Source of the DNA: Athripsodes cinereus
Taxonomy: Eukaryota > Arthropoda > Insecta > Trichoptera > Leptoceridae
NCBI GenBank assembly: GCA_947579605.1
Contig: OX388318.1
Location: forward strand, 8,184,001-8,248,000
Length of the DNA: 64,000 nt
Direction of reading: 5' to 3'
Shown: positions 34,560 through 44,800 of the stretch, one piece after another
Numbering within the stretch: the stretch's first letter is position 1
Layout of the letters: each line of letters begins with the position of its first letter
The notes under the pieces: generated by a model
What the model saw: only the letters and a program-made list of their open reading frames with translations
The model's database searches: none
Told to the model about the DNA's origin: nothing
Position numbers and translations under genes: made by a program

Positions 34560-37305
34560 AATAATTTATTTAACGTTTAAAATTATTGGGGATATCAAAA
34601 ATCTTCACCAGACTTATTTAATTAATACCTTCCTCTGTACATGAACCCCATATTTTGAAATCTTGAGATTTTTATATTTTCACGTCAGTAAGAGCTGTAA
34701 TTTTTTTTTTATTTTAGAAATCTTCTCTTTCTTATTATTTAGGTGTAGGTACATTTATCCAGGAACGTTTGATCTTCAGTATTTCTATTTGATTGGCATT
34801 TTTAGTGTATAAAACCATCCTCTTCTCAAACGATCAATGTTGATGAAGGAAATGAAATTTATTAGAGGTTTATTGGTTAAAACGATAGTTTTCAAAATAA
34901 ATAAATAATTTCTGCTATCCTGAGAAGGTCACAGTAAATCAATTGACTATTTAATAATAAAATGTCATTTGTTTCACCTTGTTAGTATTTTTTTCAGCCA
35001 ATGCGATAGAAAATAAATTAATAACAGTTCTTCCATCGTGGTAACCAGCAGAAGTTTATTATTATTAATATTCTAAATTATTCATCTCTGTTGAATTCAT
35101 TTCATTAAAAGATGTGTATGTAGAACTGTATACAATAATATTCATTAAACTTCATTTATGCAGAGCTTTAGTGTTTCTATGAAAGACAGCATGACAGGAA
35201 TGAATTCAACTGAGAATCTGATATGAAGAAAAATAAAATATTTTTATTTTACATGAATTACGTACATTCACATTTATAAATGTACATATTTTTTCCTTCT
35301 TGTATTGAACAAGCATTTGCATATGTTTTAATGATGAACTTACAGCTGAAATATCTGTACATATAATCCGTAATCAATGCGTAATGTAATGCCTTTTTGC
35401 ATTAATGTATGAACATAAACCTCCTCTTATTTCTCCAAATCTCTGTGATGAACAGATTACATCAAATCACCACCAGCCCCCGCCGTATACCTATCATCAA
35501 ACCACCTTGCAAGTGGTCTATTAGCACATCTTTTTCAAAACTTTGTTATTTCGTGTAAGATAATACAAAGGTTCATACAAAGCAAAACTGGTGAAAAAAT
35601 CTTATGTATTATATCGTCTTCCAACTTGTCCAGATATAAAATCTTCCGTCATTTTATGATATTAATTACTCGTGCTTACGTTCTACATGTAGTAATATTG
35701 TAATTTAAGAGAATACTCTAACTTGTTAGACAAGCGCCAGGAAAAATAGTTCCTAACAGTAAATGTATTAAGCATACTACGAGTATTACAAATCACATCA
35801 TCCTTATCTCGACTCGACAATGTTTAATTGAATTTGCATAAAAACTTGGACAAATATTTTAGAAACGATTTGTTTCCTACGATTTCCACATTTGTATTAT
35901 TACTCTGTTTGTTCAATTAAAGTAGAATTATTTGAATTGAAAAATGATTATTTTCTCCCCTTTCATCTATTTACTCTATCGTTCTTGTAGCACTAGAAAA
36001 AAAAATACGGTTTCTTGTAAATTTCCAATGTAGGGATAAAAAAAATAAAGAAAATGAATTTAATTCCAGTTTATTACTTTCGAGAGCTCCCGCTTCCATT
36101 TTCAGCTTATTGTAAATTAAAATAATGCTATTATATAAAAATTACACTATACTTAAAATGTCATTTTTGCATTTAGTCTTTCCTTAAATTAATGTACAAC
36201 CACTGCGACCGTTTTACTCGAACTGGTATAGTGTCACTTTATTAATTAGCAACTTGAAGCTTATACAAAAAGTACAAACCGACACTAGGGAAAACTAAAC
36301 AAGCTATTGGAATAGGTGTTTTTGTATTAGATGCGTTTTAATTTGAGCGTTTTAAACATCGTTTAAACTCAAAATTGTAATTTTTTGTATACTGCCACTT
36401 TTGTTTTCAATGTGCGATATGTACATGTACCTATAATATATTCTCCGCCCCACACAATAAACTGTGAAAATGCTTTGTAATATAAGATCGTGTAGTTCAT
36501 TTATAGAACAAAAATTCATTACCCGCCTCGTATTGAGTACAATCTTGAAAGATATTCTTGGAATTGTTATATAAAAGAAGAGGCTCAAGTTTTTAAATTA
36601 TTCGCTCAGGTAATAATTAAGATTTTTTCATTTCCATTTTAAATCATACTTTTACCAAAAAAATATTTTAGAATATTAAAAACTTTTGCATTTTTAATTT
36701 AAACGTTGTTTTAAAAAGTAGATAAGTTTTTTCTTTCCCCTGACGCCATTTTGCCCTTGTCTGGTAGATATTTATTTAAATTTTTAAAAGCTTATATTTC
36801 AGAAAACTGGCAATGTCATTTTTGATGTTCCCATCTGAGGAAAATATCTTTTTCTGTTTCTTCAGACAGTTGTCGTTCGTTATTGAATAGAAGTACCAAT
36901 GCATCCAGTTTCATTTTCGGGTATATACAACGCAGATATTTCAAGCAAATGTAGTGTTCAAAAATTATCGTTTCATCCATTTTGTTTAACCGAGAAAAGA
37001 TGCGGTATAAGGAAATAGTTAATTAGATTTAGATAAATATTCGTTAAATTTATAAAACAAAGCCAATTAACCAACAATTGAAATAATAGTAAATATTAAT
37101 TAAATTGTTTGTTTCTGATGATGTATGTATTTTGTAAAAGTTTGAGTTACAGTAATTTTCGGTTAACAGTTAACTTATAAAGTTGTATTTGAGTACGACA
37201 TTCAAATCGTGACAGTTGTAATGAATTTCAGCTTATTGAGATAAATCAATTTACACACATAGCGTCGACCAATTTCCTAAGTAGGAAAGGGACTCAATAC
37301 CTCGA
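34560..37305. other. unassigned AT-rich DNA
   Basis: No recognised gene. A small GC-richer patch at 35465-35525 (CACCACCAGCCCCCGCCGTA) has no identifiable origin. Confidence 0.45.
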
Positions 37306-37306
37306 G

Positions 37307-37588
37307 CAGGGTTGGGCAGACGTACACCATCGGCGATCTACAATAATAAAATTAGACAACAAACGATCGACTCGCAAGTATGTGTGTGCAAAATGTTTTA
37401 AATTTAACGTGTTCCTTACACGCCAAATTTCTACCCCCCTGTCGCCAGATTTTCGTAAAGGGTATAGAAATATAAATTTAATCCTTGATTCTGTTAAGGA
37501 ATATTTTCTCAAAATCTCTTCATTTTTATAGAAGTATACTCACGATCGGCCCTAAAAGCGTTAACGATCAACCGTTTATCCACCCCTG
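37307..37588. mobile_element. candidate hAT-type MITE
   Basis: The left end CAGGGTTGGGCAGACG and the inverted right end CAGGGGTGGATAAACG agree at 12 of 16 positions over a 282-bp non-coding unit. CAGGG-TGG ends are common in hAT elements. The flanking 8-mers do not clearly repeat. Confidence 0.5.
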
Positions 37589-37589
37589 C

Positions 37590-39390
37590 AGAGAAAATCA
37601 ATGTTTTAATTAAACAATACTTGAGACACGTATCAATACACATTTCCTCGTTTTACAAAATGATGAGTGTTAGTTTGTACACAAATTAGTTATTCTTCTT
37701 TCTTTTTCTAGATATTCACTTGAAATTGAGTGAATGATAATATTATTTGCAAACATTCTCACATTTTTACATTATTTATTGCTTTACAACATTGTTGACA
37801 TCGCTTGTAGCGACTTTAAGATTTATTCAAAACTCTGTTAAGTCCGTCAATTAGACTCTAGATGTAATATGGATTCTTGTATATAAAAGTAAAATACATA
37901 TTTTATATACGACAAAAAAGCTGTCTTAAAAAAGTTTAAATGATGAAATCTCTGAAATATGAAGTTTGAAACTTCTTGATATAGCCGGCATCTTTCTGGG
38001 GAATTATGTAAATATAAAGTAAATGACATTGTTTGTAAGTATGTATATTTGTGTGGTATTATTTTCCAATTTATTTTCATGATTCCGTTGTTGAGATCAT
38101 AAATCCTATACGAATTAAACTTTTTATCCCCGCTTCGTCTTCCGCATTACATTTTGAATATCAATGCCGTGAAACCTTTTCTGAAAACATTATATTTATA
38201 TAATGTTTATACAATACATTATACTTCCTCAATTTATGTTGAATCTTGGTAGAGAACAAAACAATTTTATGGGTTTTCTTTATAGAAAGAAGCCTTGTAA
38301 AAAAATGTTTAAATTACCTAAATAAAATTTTCTTCTTATATGCCCTCTTCTCTGCAAAGATTGGCAATCATCAGTGCTATTTCCACATTGTTTAATGTGA
38401 CCCTGAATTAACGATGTAGTGCTTCTTCTGAACCATTATTTTAAGTTGTGCAGTCAAGAGATTATCTTCTGATCTGGTCATCTTCTCCTGATATTTTTCT
38501 CTGAATTATCAGTTGTAAGTATTGGTGTTTCTCTTTGGCCATTACGTTATCAAAATATTCCAATTTCCTTATTTTCAAAAATGATCTACTATTTTTTCAT
38601 GCTGCAGGTAGTATACCTAAATGTTGACGATTTTGACTTTAATTGACATATAAAACATCTACCTATAAGTATCACCACGTTTTTGTGTAACTAACAACTG
38701 TAGTATCCAAAAGAACTGCATATAATAAACATAAAGATTGTTATCTCAGTGCCATAATATATAATAAATTTTGCTCTAAATACAAAGATAAAACAAGACT
38801 ATTCAGTCCTAAACATGCTTTTATTTCGGAACTTTGAAACTACATTGTGGAATTCAATATTTTTATCAATACGATATCTAAACAAAATATCTTTACAATT
38901 TTAATTCACCTAATCTGAAATTAACATATTTTCACATTTTTGTTTCTTGTTTGATAATGATTTGAAAGTACGTAAATAAATTTTGTAAAGGCTTAAACAT
39001 TTTAATAAAAAGAACACATACATGGACAAAGTATAATATGACTCAATAGAGATGGTCAACCCACAATGAAGCTCTACATGTGAAAATTCAAAAGGATCAG
39101 GAAAGTAACCAAGAGCTATTTAATATAACAAATATTAAATATTGTCGTGAAAGGTAGTCAAATCTTTATAAGGTCATTGTTCAAAAGAAATGAATTAATG
39201 GTTAAGTAAATAAATATGGTTATTTTATTTGTTAAATATTTAAATATTATGTATTTAACGAAAAATTTAATGTCTTCACAATAAATTAAGTATGTGTAGG
39301 TACTGTAGGTAGTATCTTTTTTGTCGATTATTTACAGATTTTTATAGATGCGATAATTTAAAACTATCTCACTGTGTGTATATCTTCTTC
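37590..39390. other. unassigned AT-rich DNA
   Basis: CTCTTCTCTGCAAAGATTGG at 38345 may be a decayed LINE scrap. Otherwise nothing seen. Confidence 0.4.
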
Positions 39391-39394
39391 TTCT

Positions 39395-39525
39395 CTACGT
39401 GTCTTGTCGGGTCCCCCCGAGGTTGACGACCACTTGGGAGAAATCTTTCCTGTTCCGGACAGCACGAAACAGCTCCTCCTCCTCCACACCTCTCATACGG
39501 GTCCAACCCTGAATGTTCTGTGTGT
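39395..39525 (-). pseudogene. LINE 3' end fragment, family Z
   Basis: The minus strand reads IQGWTRMRGVEEEELFRAVR then NRKDFSQVVVNLGGT, related to 13640-13815, with a similar GAAGAAGAA end. Dead fragment. Confidence 0.65.
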
Positions 39526-39679
39526 ATATTATAACATACCCAATATGTATTGATAAATAAGTTACTAAATAACTGAACTTAATACTATAACTTACACTTT
39601 GAAACAAGATGATAATTTGCAGTAGGTTAATTGCCATGTTTTATGGAGTCCTTATGCATGAATATTATGCAAATAATAT

Positions 39680-39811
39680 GCCTCCTACTCTCTTCTATAA
39701 GTTTTCTAGCACAGGTACTCGTAAAACATGACTAGTAAAGTTGAGGTTTCTCATTAATCCATCTTATATTGGTACGAAGAGAACAACTTGCATATTTATT
39801 TAATTCTTATT
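39680..39811 (-). repeat. hairpin-ended repeat family A, reverse
   Basis: TCTTCTATAAGTTTTCTAGC, ATATTGGTACGAAGAGAACA and ACTTGCATATTTATT lead into the palindrome that follows. Confidence 0.5.
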
Positions 39812-39856
39812 GCCACTCCACTTATAGGATATAGTATATCCTATAAGTGGAGTGGC
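39812..39856. repeat. perfect 45-bp palindrome
   Basis: Two 22-bp arms around the single base G at 39834, starting GCCACTCCACTTATAGGATA. The arm resembles the hairpin end of repeat family A, as if two such ends were joined head to head. Confidence 0.92.
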
Positions 39857-39871
39857 CATACCATGTGATAA

Positions 39872-40052
39872 TTTTTTTATTTTTTTTTAAAAGATGGTAT
39901 CTGTTTTTTTTTAAACCCAAATACAACCTTATACACCTTTCACAGTAAGCTTAAAGCTTGTGTCGTGAAAGGGGAGTTTGCCGGCACCTGGGATCGAACC
40001 CGGACCCCTTGTTCACAAGGCCGAGACTCTACCTCCAGGCTACCGACGAACT
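39872..40052 (-). mobile_element. tRNA-derived SINE, family 2, well preserved
   Basis: B box GGGTTCGATCCCAGG at about 39988-40002 and A-box-like TAGCCTGGAGGTAGAG, then a body ending in an A-rich tail (T-rich on the plus strand, 39870-39920). Nearly identical in its body to 49318-49492. Confidence 0.8.
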
Positions 40053-40350
40053 CATATATTCCTATAATTTTTAAATGATCACATTCATATTCTAGTGAAT
40101 CATGATACTGATCGAACATTATATTTTCTTTTCAAGTTTTAAAGTTACAAGATAGTAATTTCATGAAAAGAATATAATTTTTAAAATATTCAATTAAAAA
40201 AAGTTTTCAGGTTTCAGTTTTTACTCTAAAATTTCCATTATTAACTAAGGCTGTTTGTATTCAGCACGGAATTGCGTGTTCTTCTTCCTCCGGATACTTT
40301 GTATCCAATTAGCAAACTTTAAATCACATACACACGCTCTCTGTATTATA

Positions 40351-40355
40351 CGGGG
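40351..40355. repeat. target-site duplication, left copy (CGGGG)
   Basis: CGGGG directly outside the left LTR, repeated at 48538-48542. A 5-bp duplication is normal for BEL/Pao integration. Confidence 0.92.
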
Positions 40356-41162
40356 TGTACGGTACTACTTGACTCCCTAGTACGCGTCGTACATAGACTG
40401 TATCTCCAAGGTGGACTGGAGTCGGGGTGAGTGGGGGTTTGCCGGCTCCCACGCTGCTTGTAACCACCGATGAAGATGGTGGTAGTGTTACCATGCGGGT
40501 AACGTCGATCAATCAGATCGTCGGCAGCCGGTACGTCGATGGGTGAAGACACTCAGCTTACACCGCCAAAGCACGTCGGAAGGCTGCCTAATAGACCACC
40601 TGCAGAGACCCACACTGCTCGCGGCTTCTCCGTCAACACCTAGGTACACCACAATGACACACTCGCAAGCGCACACACCACGGGCAATGAACCAATGGTG
40701 CACCGGCTATCTTGAGTGTCCAAATAGGTATACGGCGGCGTATCGAGTGAAGCGTTGAGTAGGTAGCCACCACAATGCGAATCTACGTCGGGAGCTTCGT
40801 CGGTGCAGAGGAGATGCTTGCTTCGTGTATGCCAGAGAAAGTCCAAATCCGTTCCAATGGTCGTGGTCAGCAAGAGTATCCAATGTCCAGTCCGGTCAGT
40901 CAAACGAAGTCCAATAGAAAGCAAGGTAGTGGCAGGGTGGTAGAAAGAAAACACGTATATCCTTATCGTACAACAGCTCAGCAGTGAGTGACGCGCTACT
41001 GAATCGCATCCCCTTATATACACCGCCCGACCGGCGAGTCCCGTCTCATCGGGCACCTCAACCTGGGCGGTATACCGTGCGTTCTATGCAACACGGTGTG
41101 TCATGCGTTCTCAACCCAACACACCGCGTGCCGCTCGGGGACCGACTCAGTAGTCGTCTTTC

Positions 41163-41168
41163 TTTATT
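41163..41168 (-). terminator. polyadenylation signal AATAAA in the 3' LTR
   Basis: The minus strand reads AATAAA and is repeated at 47909-47914 in the 5' LTR. It fits R-region polyadenylation only if transcription starts upstream of it, as in promoter model 2. Confidence 0.45.
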
Positions 41169-41303
41169 AAACATAATATATTTACATTTTACATCATTTG
41201 TACATCATTACAAGAAATTACAATATCGCAAAATGCCTTATACTATTACATTTATTAACAATATCAACAGTATGACGACATCTCGTCGCGTTGACTATTT
41301 TAC

Positions 41304-41312
41304 TATATATAT
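41304..41312 (-). promoter_or_regulatory. alternative TATA-like box in the LTR (model 2)
   Basis: The minus strand has an AT-rich TATATATAG-like block here and in the other LTR at 48050-48058. It lies upstream of the AATAAA at 41163-41168. A start near 41275 with polyadenylation near 41140 would give a conventional short R region. Confidence 0.35.
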
Positions 41313-41791
41313 TTACACACATTATACAATAAACATATATATTCACAATTTGGTTAGACACACAGTCTTTGCATTATTATCTTAACAACCATACAACATT
41401 ATTAAATAACAACACAGTGTGTAGGCTCGCGTCTCGGTACAGCGATGCTGTGGTGTACGCGAGGCTACACTGGCCGGCTGTGTATGCAAGCGCGTGTCAT
41501 GCACACACACTCGGAGCCGCAAAATTAGGAAAAACACTTTAAATTCTGTAACTCTTGTTACAGACATCTCATCTCCTCGACCCTGGTACCATTATACGCA
41601 GAATCGAGAGAGCTTTCTAGTGATATAACACACATGATTCTAATCTCAATATTCGAATTAATCAGTTTTTTCCCAATTTTGCGGCTCGCCGGCCGTCGAT
41701 ACCACTGTATCGCATGATTTGTAGGTAGGGGACGCGCGCTACCCAGCCAGTGCTAGGTACACACACGTCGAGGGGAGCTACGTTCGATACA

Positions 41792-41799
41792 CTCCCCCC
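41792..41799 (-). other. polypurine tract
   Basis: The minus strand reads GGGGGGAG immediately before the 3' LTR. This is the expected position of the plus-strand primer left by RNase H. Confidence 0.88.
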
Positions 41800-41817
41800 G
41801 TGAGGCTTTCCTCACCC

Positions 41818-44800
41818 TTAATCCTTGAACTCGCCGTCCGAGACGTGGAGTTTGAGTAACTTCGATGCCGGGCGTCTGTATTCTCCATGCTTCGTGCGGA
41901 CGTGGGCGGCTCTGACCTGCCCATCCGCGCTCTGGAACACCTCGGTGATCCTCCCTCTCGGCCATTGATTTCGGGGTTGAGAGGGATCCGCTACTATGAC
42001 TAGCTCGCCCACCTTCAGCGGTTCGGCAGGCACTCTCCACTTCTGACGCTGGGCCAAGGTAGGCACGTACTCTCTCAGCCATCTCCGCCAGAATGAATCG
42101 GCTAGCACCTGGGCGATGCGCCACTGCTTGCGCATGCTTGTTTCTTCAGCTCCTTCCGGATAACATGTCAACAGAGGCCGCCCGCTCGCCGTTCCCAACA
42201 GGAAATGGTTTGGCGTGAGCGGCGCCTCGTCGACCGGGCTGACGCTTACATGTGTCAGCGGCCTGCTGTTTACTGAGTGCTCAGCCTCGGCCAGTGCCGT
42301 CAGCAGGGTCTCTTCCTTCAACGCTCGACTCTTTAACGTCGAGTCGAGCGCCTTCTTCACGGAGCGCACCAGACGCTCCCAGGCTCCCCCCATGTGGGGT
42401 GTGTTCGGTGGGATGAACCGCCACTCAATTCTCTGGACGGTCATCTCTTCTTGTACTCGCGGGTCTTCTCGCAGCTCTCTCAGTGCTGCATTTAGCTCCC
42501 GGTGTGCGCCTCGGAAGTTCGTCCCATTATCCGAGTAGAGTGTACTGGGACTTCCTCTCCTCGCAGACATCCTCTGCAGCGCCATGATGAAGGAATCGGA
42601 GCTCAGGGAATGTGCCAATTCCAGGTGTACGGCCCTTGTTGTCAAACATGTAAACAAGGCACCGTACCTCTTCTCCTTTCTTCTGCCTATCACCACGTCC
42701 ACCGGCCCAAAAAAGTCTACCCCACAGTGGGTGAAGGGCCGGAGACGATAGGCGAGTCTACCCTGTGGTAGTGGCCCCATCAGGGGCTGCGCGGGTTTGC
42801 TTCTCAACACCCGACAATGTTGGCACTGATACACTATCTTGCGTGCCTTTGTTCGTAGCCGGAGGACCGCATAATCTCGGCGGACGTCTGCTACCAACTT
42901 CTCGGCGCTCTGATGGCCGGAGATACGGTGAATATGCTTCAGCAGCAACGTAGCGTACTCGCTTTCACCGTCTAGCAGGGGAGGTCTTGAGTACTCCCCC
43001 CCTGCGCCTTCCACGTTTCTAAGGCGGGAATCCGACACAAGTATCCCGTCTTCTCTTATCGTGGGGTTCCATGCAGCAAGTCGGCTGCCCGCCGCCACTG
43101 TGTTCTTGTTGCGCAGCGCGGCTATCTCTTGGGCGAACGAATCGCTCTGATCCTGTCTTAGTAAGGCATCTTCGGCCTTACGCAGTTCCGGGACCCTCAA
43201 GGCCCCTCTGTGGCCGATGCGTCGACAATTGTCAGCGAATCTTCTAACATACGCAGTTGTCCGCACCAGCCGCTCCCACGACGAAAATCTCTTGGTTTCC
43301 GGGAGCGCTTCGTTTCTTCTGTGTAGTGTGCATGCAGCCGTAGCACCGCTGAAGTCCCGTCTCTCTATGGGGCACTCACTAGTCGGCCTCTGGCGCTGCG
43401 GCCACTCTTCTTCCGATTCCCGGAGGAACGCCGGGCCTCTGAACCATAGGCTGTCAGGGCCTAGGTCCGGCGTTCCGATATCCCGCGTTCCAATGTCCGC
43501 GGGGTTCATTGCGGTCGGCACCCACCGCCAGTCACTCGGCTGGGTGAGTTCGTCTATTTCACCCAGCCTATTTGCCACAAATGTGTGGTAGCTGCGGGGA
43601 TCCGATGTTATCCACTGCAAGACGGTCGTTGAATCGGTCCATATCACAACCCGATTGACTCGTCCTCGCATTTCTCTCTTGAGGGTCGCCCAGAGTCTGG
43701 CTGCCATCAACGCGGCTTGTAACTCTAGCCTCGGCACTGAGAGAGGCTTGAGGGGTGCCACTTTCCCTTTGCTTCCCAGGAAAGCCACCCGACCCTCTTC
43801 TTCGATGTACGCGACCACACACATGGCCGCTTCCGATGCATCCCCGAAGATATGTACGGTCGCTGGCGTATTCTTCTTCAGGCGGCAGCATCGCGGGATT
43901 GCGCAGTCACACTGCGCTATCAGTTCCAGCCAATCTCGCCACTTCTCTGCGTGGCGTGGCTCTATTTCCTCGTCCCAGGCAACACTTGACCTCCATACCT
44001 CTTGCAGGAGGATCTTGGCCCGGATGAGTATGCACGCAATGAAGCCGAGTGGGTCGAATATTTTCATTGCAGCGCTCAGTAGCTGTCTCTTTGTTGGCCA
44101 CTGCACTGCCCACTCGGCCGTCTCTGTCAGCGTGTAGCGGAACACGTCTTCTTGAGGGCTCCATCTGACCCCCAATACGCGTTCGGCCTGGTCCGGCGCT
44201 ATCTCGACCTCTCTTGAGGTCTCTACTGCGGCGGGCCCTAGCACCGCGGGCTTGTTTGATGCCCAATTGGTGACTTCCATATTACCGGAGGCCAACACTC
44301 TCGTTACTCCTTCCACCAGTCGAACGGCTTCTTCTTCTGACTCAGCGGCGTCTAGATAGTCGTCCATGTAGAATTTGCTAACGACGGCTTCGGCTGCCTC
44401 CGGGTAGATCGCTTCCTGGGACTCCGCGATCTTGTTGCGCACATACTGCGCGCTGGCCGGGGAACACTTAGCTCCGAACATCATTGAGGAGAGTCGCAGA
44501 GTGACTATCTCTCCCTTTTCCTCCCAGAGGAAAAGTTGCGATTCTCTGTCTTCCTCGATGATCTTTACCCTCAAGAACATCTCCTTGATATCAGCTGTGA
44601 GGCCAATCGGGCCCTCCCTGAATCGTAAGATGTTACCGAGTAACGATGACAGCATATCTGGCCCCGTCATCAGACGGTCGTTCAATGATACTCCACGGTA
44701 TCTGCAAGCTGCATCGAACACCACCCGCAACTTCGTCGGCTTCCGTGGATTCACCACGGCGAAGTGCGGGAGGTACCACCGCCTCGGGTGGTAGTCACGT

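Larger units (their letters stand above)
40356..41791 (-). repeat. 3' LTR of the BEL/Pao element
   Basis: 1,436 bp, directly after the polypurine tract in element orientation. It starts TGTATCG (minus strand) at 41791 and ends CGTACA at 40356, next to the CGGGG target duplication. Confidence 0.96.

Noticed and set aside
39980..40050. Possible tRNA gene
   Set aside because: Head of a SINE repeated at 9290 and 49318. No complete cloverleaf.
40640..41385. 133- and 138-codon frames in the LTR, repeated at 47386-48131
   Set aside because: They occur identically in both LTRs, overlap on opposite strands and resemble no protein. Long LTRs often contain such chance frames.
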